Source of the DNA: Strongylocentrotus purpuratus
Lineage: Eukaryota > Echinodermata > Echinoidea > Camarodonta > Strongylocentrotidae
Length of the DNA: 64,000 nt
Reading direction: 5' to 3'
Assembly (NCBI RefSeq): GCF_000002235.5
Contig: NW_022145612.1
Location: 17,228,809 to 17,292,808, forward strand
Positions 48,640 through 60,966 of this stretch are shown here, piece by piece. Every line of letters begins with the position of its first letter. Position 1 is the first letter of the stretch. The position numbers and the translations under genes were made by a program. A model generated the notes under the pieces. That model searched no databases and was not told the origin of the DNA. It was given only the letters and a program-made list of their open reading frames with translations.

Positions 48640-50720
48640 AATTGGCGTATGGTCCAAGGGGCGGAGCCCCCGGAAGCGCAAGGGTTTTAGGCATTACAAT
48701 TAAGGTCAGATTAGCATCCAGGGGCCAGCCTTAGGGCCCAAGATGGGGTCCAGGGGGCAAAGCCCCCGGAATTAGCTCAGGGGTATGGGCATTTAATTAA
48801 TTTAATATACCATACTATTACGATTTCTGCCGGACGCCAAGAAGGGCGCTCTCTGGGACTGCCATATTGGGCAAATCCAAAATGGCCGCCATCTGAGTTA
48901 CAGGTCAAGTATAGTTATGAAAGGAAATGGGCGAGTATGATAAAAGTTGGTGAATTCATTGGGTTTCCGGGGTCGGATAATCTGATTATGATGTTCTTTT
49001 ATCCATAAGCGAGTTCGTAATTGCACACTCCGCATGCGCCAAAATCGGGAACGAACTTTTACAAAGGTCACATGAACATAAAGAGAGCTGAGAGAGGAAT
49101 TGTAATTTTTTGTGTGTGCTGGCCTTTCCTTTGTGAATGATCACATCTGACACATCAGTCACCGAAAATCATTTCTGAATGTCGGAATTGGTTCTTTATA
49201 GTAAACTTTACTTGAAATCTGGTCATCGGTAAAGTATTATCGGCATTATCGTGATCCAAGTCCCCAGGGACTCGACCTTTATGTCTAGACGTTGCATAAT
49301 GCAATTCGTATTGGTATTTTATTCCATCTCAGAGTGATTATAGACGTTATTTTTTAAGGATAATAAAGATAAAGCTGTCTGGGTTTTTAAAGATAATGCT
49401 TCAAAACAAATCGAACAAGCTGTTTATTTCTTTATTCATGGTTTGTTTCTACTGTTTATCTATTTTCATTGCCAACCATCGGAAACGAATTTATTACGCA
49501 TTTCACAGAGGAAGTTTGCATAGGAGAACTATGCTTTCTAATGGATCCGTACAATATGGCACAGCTTTAGGGTCCTGGGTGAGCCCCCACCGGGGTTTCC
49601 GGGGCGGAGCCCCAGGATGCTCTCGAGTTAATTTGACTTTAAAGAGCAAGTGTCTCTAAGATATAAAGAGAGGTTATTTCTTCAATGAAGTGTAAGGACT
49701 CATGAAAATGAAATAGCCCTTTCATTTCATTTTAGAAATAAACTCTAATCCATCCCTTGATATTTAAATTGCACTGCTCCTACTTCGTGCTTTGTTCACA
49801 CTCTCCCTGATCTATAAAGAGTGCTTTATCTATTTGATCATCAACAGAAGCAAAATGCTAGGCCACGAACTTTTTGAAGCGTGACCAGATTCAAAGTATG
49901 CTTAAATGGGGGCATTGATGTATGTAGAAAAAAAAAGGATTAAGATCCCATGCAACGCTTCGAAATTTAAAAGAAGAATAAGAAAAATAAAGTTGAGATT
50001 TCACCTTTATGTCTAGACGTTGCATAATGCATTTCGTATTGGTATTATCTCCGTCCGACAGTGATTATAGACGTTATTTATATGAATAATAAAGATAAAG
50101 CTGTCCGGGTCTTTGAATATAATGCTTCATAACAAATCGAACAAGCTGTTTATTTCTTTATTCATGGTCTGTTTCTACAGTTTATCTATTTTCCTTGCCA
50201 ATCCTCTAAAACGAATTTATTATGCATTTCACAGAGGAAAGTTTGCATATTGATGATTATGGGCGCAGGCCAAGATTTAAACCCACTCAAGTGTGAATTT
50301 GGCGCATCTTTCCTCATCTTTTTCAACCAGGAAATGGACTTCATTGTAGCCTTAAGACAGGATGGTGAAATGAAATTGATAAAAGAACATCATAATCAGA
50401 TTATCCGACCCCGGAAACCCCACGAATTCATCAACTTTTATCATACTGGTCCTTTTCCTTTTGAAACTACGCTTGACCTTTAACTCGGATGGCGGCCATT
50501 TTTTATTTGGCCAATATGACCAGCATGACAGCCCCAAGGAGACCTGCAATTGATACAAGCAACATCATAATCAGATTCGCTGACCCAGAAAACCCCCTTA
50601 CTATATAAACTTTTATCATACTAGCCCATTTCCTTTCGTAACTACACTTGATGTGTAAATATCAGATGGCGGCCATTTTGGATTTGACCATAAATAAATC
50701 ATCATGATTGTTGCTGATGC
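48640..50720. repeat. nested repeats with GGCGGCCATTTT and GGGGCGGAGCCCC words
   Basis: 49277-49540 and 50006-50250 are direct copies (CTAGACGTTGCATAATGCA, AACAAATCGAACAAGCTGTT). 48880-49010 is an inverted copy of 50380-50520, with a further relative at 50560-50700; all share ATGGCGGCCATTTT and TCATAATCAGATT. Hairpin words GGGGCGGAGCCCC occur near 48658, 48750 and 49600. Short frames at 49396 and 50250 have no recognisable domain. Confidence 0.65.
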
Positions 50721-51210
50721 CCATACACATTGACTGACCATTGTTCTCTCTCTTTTCATTTCAATTTACAGTTTTAAACGCCCTCCCATCGAGGGAGCGG
50801 TAACACAATGTAAGCAAATTTCTTGACACAATTAGGATTTTGTATTCATATTTTATCGTCTGTTTTTCCCTTGTTAGTTCAAATAACAAGTGACATATTA
50901 ACGATATTTCTATGAGAAAAAAAAATCACAACTCAAGCTTTCCAATCGGATATTGGCGGCTTCGAACCTCGGATATCAAAGGTACCAGCACACCTGTAAA
51001 TTCTATTGTATAACCTTACAAAACGGCAGCTGCTTGGAAGAACTTAATGCCCGTTGGGACTCCAGCTCTTAAAACTCATTGGCCTGACAGTAGTTTCAAG
51101 TAGGTAGCTGGGCTAGGCTTCTCTCAAGGCACAATTATTTGTTGATAAAGTGTCAAATTAGGGTCTGTGCTTGCAGACTAGCCTGATAGCGAGGTGATCC
51201 ATCCACATAC

Positions 51211-51854
51211 TAGCCTTTTGACAAGGCCTCGTTTGTTGACTCTGGCTAAGCGGCTGAGATGAGTCTAGATACCCGGAGTGAACGCGCGACCGAATGACGA
51301 ATGTCATGAGGCCTTTTGGAAAGTGGGTTTCACTGCTCGGCATGAATTATTCATAGAGTGTAGGCCAATACGCCTACTTTGGATTCATTGACCAATCAGA
51401 ACGGCGATATCCTAGTTGGCTTCGTTCGTGATTCGTTCCATGTAGAGGTCAGTGGTCAGTGGTCTTAGCACGTACGTATAGTAGGCATGTAGGTCCATGT
51501 TCGCACTACGTAGAGTTTACTGTGTGTGCGTGTGTGTGTGTGTGTGATGGATACTATATGCTGCGCTGACGTCGTGCTAGGATACGTTTTCTACGTTTTC
51601 TGAAGCGAGTTCCAGTCGGAAACAATGGTTAACATAAGAAATCCAAACCAGATTGATAAAGGCCACAGGTCTGGACAATTCGCACTGGCGTTCATTCAGG
51701 TTTTCGCGATTAGTCTCTTTTTAGTCGCTCGGCGTCTATCAGGCATGTGGCCTTGTTTAAAGACAATTCGCACTGGCGTTCATTCAGGTTTTCGCGATTA
51801 GTCTCTTTTTAGTCGCTCGGCGTCTATCAGGCATGTGGCCTTGTTTAAAGGCTA
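51211..51854. mobile_element. MULE-like MITE, copy 2 (644 bp)
   Basis: Starts TAGCCTTTTGACAAGGCC, ends GGCCTTGTTTAAAGGCTA, with an exact 9-bp duplication TCCACATAC (51202-51210 and 51855-51863). The left arm has the site once (reads TCCAAATAC, about 35071-35079 in reverse complement). Longer than copy 1 mainly because of an internal tandem duplication of about 89 bp (51677-51850). Confidence 0.88.
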
Positions 51855-52317
51855 TCCACATACTCGCTATAACACAAAATACACTTAAAAGTATGATGAA
51901 TAGATTTTTTTTTAAAATATCAATTCACCCGTGAAAAAAGCGAATTCAATTGCAAACAGCCGTGTGTAAAAAGACACGCATGCCTTATCCTATTCGAGTT
52001 CATTAGTTGCGTGTATAGCAGCCAGTCAGACGGTCAGTCAGACAAGTCTAGTTTGTTTTCATTATGACCTGGATAATAACTACACGGTTTCAATTTCAAA
52101 TATAGAATTATGGGTTTGTCGCATGAAGAATACTCCCTTCACTGGGGCTTTGTGGTTTTGGCGGCCAAATTTTGCCATTGGGTAATAATGACGGGACTGC
52201 TGAAATCATTTAGTATTTTCATACCTCATCTCGTCAAATTAATGGGAACGAGCTATGCTATTATAGGACTGGTTTGTTGTATGGCTGATTCATTGGGATG
52301 TTTGGCAGGTAAGAAAC

Positions 52318-52334
52318 TATCATTATTACTATTA

Positions 52335-52369
<35 letters not shown>

Positions 52370-52400
52370 GCTATTATTGTTATCATTATTTTTATTATTG

Positions 52401-52431
<31 letters not shown>

Positions 52432-52435
52432 CATA
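52318..52435. repeat. (ATT)n tract after exon 1, right copy
   Basis: ATT/TTG trinucleotides at the same place as the tract in the left copy. The Leu-rich frame continuing from exon 1 through it is an artefact of ignoring the donor at 52309. Confidence 0.9.
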
Positions 52436-53275
52436 ATCATCCTTCTTGTTGTTACTATTTTTATAATTTTTGTATTACATTTGTTATTGTTATTGCTGTG
52501 AACCTCAAAGTATAAACGAAGAAGATCGAGGAAAACCTTTTCTTTCATTGGTCAATAATGCAAAATCTCAGTATATCGAAAGGAAATCTTAAATGTCTGT
52601 AATATCTACATGTACATAACATAGGATTATTATAAAAGATATCGGTTAGGGATGAAATAATTATGTGGATAACTATAGCGGCGCAATAACATATATTATA
52701 GTGAAATGAGGTTGGAATCGAATATCCCCCCAGGGTTGGGCGGCAGGCGCGGATCCACGGGGGGGGGGGGGGGGCAAAAAAATGGTTAGAAAAAATGTTT
52801 TAAAAAAAACAACTAAAGTGGCCCCCTGGCAATTTACCCCCCCCCCCCCCCTCTCGGCTTATTCACCGACCGGATGATTCACTGCTACATATATCCTCAC
52901 GAATTGCCCCCCCCCCCCCCCCACTCTTGCCGCCGGCTGGATCCGCTCCTGTTGGGCGGTATAATATTGTAAGCCAATAATTGATTGTCATATAAGCTGA
53001 GAAGGGTGGCCTACTAGCTATCCTGTGCCCCCGGCCCGGCCCGGCCACCATTGTCATTTTAATAGATTTTGTTCCTCCTCCAATGAAAGAAGATAGTCAG
53101 GAAAAGATTTGTGGGCTTTAGATGGGTTCAAAGGAAATATTGAATCAATATGGTATGAGGGCATTCATTATACATTGCATTGGTCAACCATGGACCGTAC
53201 CACAACATGGGTCAACAAATTGTCTGTGCCCAGTTTGCTCGCCCGATCGGCTTTACACTGCTCGTCAGGCGCGTA

Positions 53276-53609
<334 letters not shown>

Positions 53610-53999
53610 TATTACCATGACTGACCTAAAAAAGCTTACCTTACCCCCCCCCCCTCAATGGAGGAAAATTTCAAATTTTCTAGACAAAAAAAATCCGTTC
53701 AGACGAGGAAAAGTGGGCTTACCGAAATTTTGGTTTTTAAAAATGTAAGCTATGTATAATGTATAATGTATAATGTATAAAGCTATAGGACCTGTGTATG
53801 TTCTGGTACCATGAGGATAATCAGGGATGTTATTTTAACGCAATATATCGATAGTTGAGTGAAAGGAGATATCATATATTTACTTTAAAAAAAAATTGAT
53901 TTAAGGTTTAATCTTTTAGCATTTGTTTTCCCTTCGAAATTGGGATTTTTGTGTTGGCACACCAGTTTACATCGCATGGGCTCGGATAATAACTGTTGG

Positions 54000-54540
54000 A
54001 TCGACAGAGAGATAGGTGGATAGATAGATAAAAAGAAAAAAGATGGTGATGGTTGATAAATAGATCGATCAAAAGAAGATACATTGAAAGACAGGTAGGT
54101 AGACAGGGCAGATAAAGTTACGTAGTATTTTATTTTATTTTTATTTATTCATTTCCTCTCATAGGGTGGATGGCCCTTTCAGCACAGCTGATTTTCAAAG
54201 GGGTCCACAAGTTAAGAAATGGTATCAAGGTCTTTACATAAATTATTGAGTAAACCTCAGCAGTATGTAGGTAGGTGTAGTGGAAAGATCATTAGATTGT
54301 AAGATATATAGTTCGATTAACGATAGATAGATAGAAGATAGAAATATAGATAGAAAGATAGATAGATAATTAGACAGATAATTAATATAAGGTGAACGGA
54401 TGGATAGGAAGGTGGATTGACGGATAGATAGATAGATAGATAGAAGGATAGGTACGTAGGTGTGTAGGTAGGTAGGTGGACAGACAAATGTATAGAAGTA
54501 TAGATAGGTTCAATTAGGTTTGTTGTTAGGTAGATAAATA
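54000..54540. repeat. GATA/GGTA tetranucleotide-rich tract
   Basis: Interrupted GATA, TAGA and GGTA repeats, mirrored in the left arm as CTAT/CCTA (about 32690-32885). Confidence 0.8.
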
Positions 54541-54836
54541 GATGTTTTTAGGAAAATAGATCAAATAGAATGAATGGCAGTAAATGACCATGATGCCATT
54601 ATTTAGCTAAGAATGGAGTGTTTACCAGTTAAGAAATGGTATCAAGGTCACATAAATTATTGAGTAAACCTCAGCAGGAAAGTATACTTTTACATGTATA
54701 GATATAATTATTTTCTACATAGAATATTTACTTATTAAGATAAGTAAATCATGAAGTGAATGGATAGTTCCCCCCCCCCCACATGAATATCATGAATGAC
54801 GTCCATACAAAATGGCCTTACATTCGAGAGTTAATA

Positions 54837-55142
54837 ATAATATAATAATAATTATATGGATTTATATAGCGCTTAATACGGTACTATATCGCCTCTAAGC
54901 GCTTTACAAATATTATAACCCCGGTCATCGGATTCATTCACACACAATGTGCACCATCTCCACTCCCTGGGAGTATTCCTACCATAATGGTCACCGTAAG
55001 GGCATAGGCAATTACTGACACAAATGCTTTCGTCATCTTACCAGGTCCACATTTCTCTCTTGGGTATTGAGTGGCAAATGTCGGGATCGAACCAAGACCT
55101 TTGAAGCCCCCTCGACTACGACACTTATACATGAGTTCACTT
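54837..55142 (-). mobile_element. tRNA-derived SINE (right arm)
   Basis: Inverted counterpart of 32048-32395. In reverse complement it has the GTCGTAGTCGAGGGGGCTTC head, the B-box region GGTTCGATCCC, and the tail GCGCTATATAAATCCATA followed by ATT repeats. Shared by both arms. Confidence 0.75.
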
Positions 55143-55269
55143 GGAACTCCGCATAAACCACTCGATTTACAAGTTATTCCCTTTAATTATATCTAAAGAG
55201 CATTACTCGCGAATATTTCCTGCAAATTATATATACAAATTAATATACATAATAATGTGTATGGGGGTG

Positions 55270-55281
55270 GTGTGTATATGC

Positions 55282-55316
<35 letters not shown>

Positions 55317-55342
55317 TGCGTGTGTGTGTGTGTGTGTGTGTG
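55270..55342. repeat. (GT)n microsatellite
   Basis: Two GT runs separated by GCGCGTGC. The left arm has only a short CA-rich stretch at the matching place (about 31895-31920). Confidence 0.9.
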
Positions 55343-57040
55343 CGTTAGAGTGTATGTATATTGTCTCGAGGATAAGTTACTTTCAGCGTAAAGCCATTAG
55401 TTCATTGGTGGAGGCACTTGACTCTGATAAAAGAGGTCCTGGTTCGGATCCTTGCTCGACGATTACATTATTGGACAAGATGTCTTACCCATACTTGTCC
55501 CTCTGTATTCAGGTGTATGCAATGGGTACTTAGCAAAGATAGGGTAATGATATTAGTATTATTATTATTAATATCATCATTGTTATCGTTACTATTAGTA
55601 TTATGATGATATATTATCGTTAGTATTATTATTATTATAATCCTTATCGTCATTATTCAATCAATAACAATCATTCATATTCCAGCACCATTGGCGGCTT
55701 TCATCTCAAACCGAATATCTCGTCGATTGCTTGGGGCCGTGGGAGCCATTCTATGCAGTGGTGGAGTTATAGGTGCCTCCTTCTGTACAAGTATTACTCC
55801 TTTCGGCATATGCATGGCCGCCATTGGTAAGTGTGGAGTTATACATTTATCTTTCTGAGAAAAAAAAAATCAAAATAATTAATTAACCCTCGCAGAACAA
55901 GTAGGCCTATCTCTGGATAAAGCATGACAGGCCTTTAAACCCTTGCCTCTGTTTGGCTATTTCAATCGTATATACTTCTTTCCTTCACTTTTATCATGTT
56001 TAATATAATGATGAAATAGATTTAATTCAATTCAATTACACTGACATCAGAATAATCAACCTATTCTTTATCATGAATGATTGCGTTTGTCATTTTTCAT
56101 ACTATTTATTTAAAAACAAACATTAAACACAAAAGCGTATGTTTTCTTCTCTATTGTAGGTTTAGGGAACGTGTTCCTGTTGTTCACATTGACGACTAAT
56201 CTCCATGAGCATTTCCCTGTCAAGTTTGATGTCATCAACACCATTTCACTTATAGGATCGCCATGTGGAGCGTTTATCACTCCAGTCATCACAGAAAACC
56301 TTCTAGAGATCTACGGTTTAAGTGGTACCATACTTATTCTGGGTGGATTTAGTCTGAACTTCATGATAAGTGCTCTCGTCCTAAGGCCACCTCGGGGTCG
56401 GAGGAGGAGGAAGAAGAAGAGTGATCAAGAAATAGAGTATATTCCCGTTCAGAAACTTGACAGAGACACCGACAGAGGTGAAGCGGTAGATGAAGCAAAT
56501 GATCTCAGAGAAACTTCCACTCAGAGTGACACTGGAGATATTCAAATCAAACCAAAGACTACATCATTGATAACGCACATCTTGGATATCACAAATCTAT
56601 CTGTATTGCGGAGAGTCCCAATTTTTGCGTTACTTCTTTTCCCAAACTTTTTAATGATGATAGTATGGATGGGTTGGACGCTGTTCCTTGTCCCTCACGC
56701 CGAGTCGTTGGGTATCAGTCAAGCTCAGGCTGCATACCTTGCCATGTTAGGTGGGATCGGTGGAATAACTGGCCTTATATGTACGTCAGTCTTCCTTATG
56801 TTTTACCCGCGGGTTGGTCTGCGTCTTCCTGCTGTTACCTCCCTGATCGGGTCGATTGTTTTCTTCCTCGACCTCGCAAGCAGCCAATACGTCTTCCAAG
56901 CCATCCATGCATTCCTCGTTGGTTTCTTGGTCAACCACACCATCGTCTACGTCCTAGTATGTGTTAAGTATGCCCTACCAGACGAGGACTTCGCTATGGG
57001 GTTGGGATTGGCGATCTTTGCCTACGCCGTGGGTAATATC

Positions 57041-57313
57041 CGCCCCATCCTGGTGAAATTCACCCAGTATAAGAAAAAGGCAGCCATGATGAAGGATAGG
57101 AGACGTCTGAAGGGTTCTGGAATCTCGATCCAAGAGGACCTGACTCAGACGAATCACCAGATCCTGATGAAGCTTGTCAACCACCCCAAAGTTGAGGCTG
57201 CTTGGTCCATCGACGGGAGGATCATGGCTGCCTTAAAAACCAGTGAGGAGGGAATTTCTATGAAAAGGGCCTTCTCTTCCCTTCGACAAGTTCTCAACCT
57301 TGTAATGAGTTGA
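57041..57313 (+). pseudogene. LINE ORF1 C-terminal remnant
   Basis: 90 codons plus stop resembling the C-terminal RNA-binding part of L1/CR1-type ORF1 proteins: RPILVKFTQYKKKAAM, RRLKGSGISIQEDLT and EAAWSIDGRIMA. It has no start of its own. It continues in frame from the transporter exon at 57040, which is accidental. ORF1 proteins bind the element RNA; the N-terminal part is missing. Confidence 0.75.
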
Positions 57314-57624
57314 AACGTTTTTAAATACCTAGTAACTCTCTATCAATCCCAGAGGTTTTGCACCAACTCTTTTTCTGAACATTTTTCTTGCTTGTAAGAT
57401 TTTTCTTTCTTACATATTACACATGTATATATATCCATTGATCTTTTACTTTGTATTTAGTGTTGTGTGTGTGTTGATATGGGTGTTTGTGAGTGTATGT
57501 GTGAAGGCTCCTCCTCTACAATTTGATCTGTTCACTTGTTTGTTGTTTACTTATGTCCTCATGAACTTGAGTTCTATTACCTTGTTATACTTGGTGGTTT
57601 CCCATCAAAGCCCAAATTTTTATC

Positions 57625-58533
57625 ATGGATGACAATGTTCAAGATTACCTTGATCATGTAGTCAGTGACTGCAAGTATATGGACTGTAGTGATTTTCAAT
57701 GTAATAACTTAAGTAAAATATCCATTATGCATATAAATGCGAGAAGTCTTTTTAAGAATTATGAAGACTTTTTAGTTTTCTTGTCATGTTTAAAACATAA
57801 TTTTTCTGTGATTGGAATTTCAGAAACCTGGTTCAAGCAAACAACAAATACGTGTTTGTTTGACATTCCTGGATATTCTCTTTTACAAGTTTGTAGATCT
57901 AATAAACGAGGTGGTGGGGTATTATTGTACGTCAGGGATGGTATTGATTATAAGTTGCGTACTGATTTATCGGGCGAGCATGCTGGTTTTGAGTCTATTT
58001 TTGTAGAGATAGCCATTGATAATGTGAAATCCATTGTTGGTTGTGTATATAGAGCACCTGATAATGATATTGCTTCTTTCATTCATTCTTTTGATTATCA
58101 TATGCAGGTTATTGGCCGGGAAAAGAAAGATGTCTATCTTATGGGTGATTTTAATATTAATTTATTAAATTGTGATTCTGATGGCAGAGTAAAAGACTTT
58201 GTTGATTTTTTAACATCTTTTGGTTTATTTGCTTTGATTACTAAACCGACTCGTATTACTTCTACTACTTCAACATTGATAGATAATATTTTTACAAATT
58301 GTATTCAAGATGATTTTGCTTGTGGAATCCTTTGTTCGGATTTGTCTGATCATATGCCCATTTTTAGTATTAATAAAGGGAAGTCTCTTTCAAATGAAAA
58401 GGTAAATGTTACAGTTTTTAGACGTGTGATTACAAATGAAAGAGTTCAGAGATTTAAGCAAGATCTTCTTACTATTGATTGGTCTCTTCTTTATAGTCTT
58501 ATTGATGTAGATGACAGTTATAATTATTTTTAA
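57625..58533 (+). pseudogene. LINE ORF2, endonuclease part
   Basis: 302 codons from ATG 57625. The apurinic/apyrimidinic-type endonuclease that nicks the target is recognised by its ordered motifs: HINARSL, ISETWF (catalytic Glu), CVYRAP, MGDFNINLL (Asp/Asn) and SDHMPIF (Ser-Asp-His). The frame ends at a TAA at 58531-58533 inside a T-rich run (ATTTTTAAG). The next frame continues the protein from 58530 in the adjacent phase, so a one-base indel has broken ORF2 here. Confidence 0.88.
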
Positions 58534-60089
58534 GAATTTTTGGTAACTTGTATGAATTTCATTTTCCTCTTGTTCGGTTGAGTAGGAAAAAGAAATGTAA
58601 AAAACCCTGGATCACCCAAGGTCTTCTGAAATCTATAAATCATAAAAATAAGCTTTATTGTAAATACATTAGGCATAAAAGTAAGGCGAATAGAAAGAAA
58701 TATATAGACTATAAAAACACCTTGACTAATTTAGTCCGTAATAACAAGAAAAGTTATTATGGTGATGTATTTAAAAGTACACAGAGGGATATACGGAAGA
58801 CTTGGTTTCATATAAATGATTTACTTGGGAGGGGTAAAAAGGATCCAATACCAGATGAAATGTACCACGGGGAAATTCATTTAAATTCAAATCTTGATAA
58901 AGCTGAATATTTTAATAAGTATTTTATTAATTTGCCTGCAAGGATAAGTAGAGAAATTCCACCTGTGCAGACATTATTTGAAGATTATTTGTTGCCTCGG
59001 GATAACCCATCCTCTCTATTTTTTAGACCAACAACTGTGCATGAGATTGTTAATTTTGTCTTAGATTTGAAACCATCTAAGTCATCTGGCTCAGATGATA
59101 TTTCTCCTAGAGTTATAAAAGATTGTATGCATGTTATTGCAGGTCCGCTTTGTGATATATTCAATAAGTCAATGTCTCAAGGGTTCGTTCCTGATAAGTT
59201 AAAAATAGCAAAAGTAGTTCCAGTTTATAAAAAGAATGATCGTAAATGCATTGAGAATTATAGACCAATTGCCTTGTTACCAATATTTTCAAAGATTCTT
59301 GAGAAATTAGTCTACAAAAGATTAAATAAGTTTTTGCTTCTTAATGATGTTTTGATCCCCCAGCAATTTGGCTTCCGTAAAAATTGCTCCACTACTATGG
59401 GTGTTTTAAATTTGGTAAATACAATAATATGTGCAATTGACAGCGGGAATTATTGCCTTGGAATATTTTTAGACTTGTCAAAAGCATTTGACACAATTGA
59501 TCATGATATACTCTTAAGAAAGCTCAATCATTATGGTGTTCGAGGTATAGCATTAAATTGGTTTAAAAGTTATATGGAAAATAGATTACAATTTGTTGTC
59601 GTTAATGGTGCCAAGTCTCAATCTAGCAATGTGAAGTATGGTGTACCTCAGGGATCTGTTCTTGGCCCATTGCTGTTTTTGATTTACATTAATGATATTA
59701 TTAATTCGTCTCAATTATTTACATATTCTCTTTTTGCTGACGATACATGTTTGTTATATTCTCACAAGAATGTACACTCTCTTATGCAGTCAGCTAATAC
59801 TGAAATCTGTAGACTCTTTACATGGTTTTGTTGTAACAAACTGTTATTGAATACTGGTAAAACTCAATGTGTAATATTTAGGTCTAGAGGGAGGAAAATC
59901 CCTGAAAATATTCACCCCTTAGTTGTTGGTGGTCAACAGATCAATCGCAGTCAACATGTGCTATTTCTTGGTGTTACGGTTGATGAATATTTATCATGGA
60001 AAGAACATCTTGATAAAGTATGTACTAAAGTGTCTCGCAGTACCGGAGTAATATCCAAACTTCGTTATTTCCTCCCCAATACACCTTAG
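58530..60089 (+). pseudogene. LINE ORF2, reverse transcriptase part
   Basis: About 519 codons in a shifted frame. Reverse transcriptase blocks appear in order: ENYRPIALLPIFSKILEKL, QFGFRKNCST, LDLSKAFDTIDHDIL, YGVPQGSVLGPLLFLIYIND and the catalytic FADDTCLL, followed by LFLGVTVDEYLSWKEHL (thumb region). No RNase H domain. The frame stops at 60087-60089 (LPNTP, stop) because of a second one-base indel; the adjacent frame carries on. The enzyme copies element RNA at the nicked target. Confidence 0.9.
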
Positions 60090-60571
60090 TTACTTTATAT
60101 AATGCTATTATTATGCCTCATTTGATGTATTGTAATATTGCTTGGGGTCACACATTTAGGACCCATGTACATAAGTTGCAAGTACTTCAAAAGAAAGTTG
60201 TTAGGTATATAACAAATTCAGAATATAGAACACCTAGTACTCCTTTGTTTTTGCAACTGCATATTTTGCCTTTTGATGAATTGGTATCTCTTAATTGCTT
60301 AATATTTATGTTTAAATGTCAATCACTCCAGTATACATTTTTGACTAATGTGTTTGTGGAAAACTCTTCCATCCATCATTATCATACTCGTCAGAGTAGC
60401 CTTGTCCATCAGTCATACGCCAGGACCCATACTGCCTTAAAATCATTTAGAACTGTCTGTGTTAAAAAGTGGAATAAGTTACCCCTTAATATAATTAGTA
60501 TTACTACATTGTCTCGGTTTAAAATATCTTGTACAAAACACCTTTTCGACAGATTGCTATCAGATACATGA
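60080..60571 (+). pseudogene. LINE ORF2, C-terminal part
   Basis: Continues ORF2 in a third frame: TLVTLYNAIIMPHLMYC, KLQVLQKKVVRYITNS, HYHTRQSSL and VKKWNKLPLNI, ending LLSDT at TGA. This tail of His/Thr-Arg and WNKLP motifs is typical of CR1/Rex/Jockey-group ORF2 ends. Confidence 0.8.
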
Positions 60572-60966
60572 ATGTATTATAAAACAAGATGAGGTAGCCA
60601 TGTATGAAGTGCACGTTATGTGTGTGTGTGCGTGTGTGTGTGTGTGTTTGTGTATGTGTTGTAATTGGGGGGTGGGGTATACTCATCTGCATAATTTGTT
60701 ATGTTGTTACTATAGTTGTTACATTGTTACATAAACATGAGTTATACTCGTTGTAAATATGTTACTCCTTGCCAATATCTGCCATTATATACCTACTGTA
60801 TAGTCTACTATGTAAAGGGGCCCCGTTCACAAGCTGTGCTTCACTGGGGTCCCAAACCTATCATTCTTGTATTCCTTGATGTTATATCTTATACCATTGT
60901 TTATGTTTAATTTGGTTTGAATAAACTTGAACTTGAACTTGAATATCGTGGGAGGAATGGGTTCAG

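Larger units (their letters stand above)
35446..50802. other. spacer between duplication arms, no supported gene
   Basis: 15.4 kb with no convincing exon. It contains the TA-flanked palindromic element, satellite, AT microsatellite, putative solo LTR, LINE tail, composite GGGCCC block, MULE-like MITE and GC-rich palindrome listed separately. Stretches 38000-38800 and 41380-42510 show nothing recognisable. Confidence 0.5.
57041..60941 (+). mobile_element. non-LTR retrotransposon (CR1/Jockey group), 3.9 kb, 5'-truncated
   Basis: Inserted in exon 3 of the right SLC16-like gene with the target duplication AATATC (57035-57040 and 60942-60947). The left gene shows the uninterrupted exon. Order: C-terminal remnant of ORF1 (57041-57313), a 311-bp gap, ORF2 with apurinic-type endonuclease and reverse transcriptase (57625-60571, two frame breaks), a GT-rich 3' UTR, and a tail TGAATAAACTTGAACTTGAA. 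No poly(A). The 5' end is cut within ORF1, as expected from incomplete reverse transcription. Confidence 0.92.

Noticed and set aside
49396..50483. Short frames at 49396-49659 and 50250-50483
   Set aside because: They lie in duplicated repeat modules, show no domain and no splice context.
58520..58548. Programmed frameshift in LINE ORF2
   Set aside because: The run at the break (ATTTTTAAG) does not give a proper X-XXY-YYZ slippery heptamer, and a second break occurs near 60080; ordinary one-base indels explain both.
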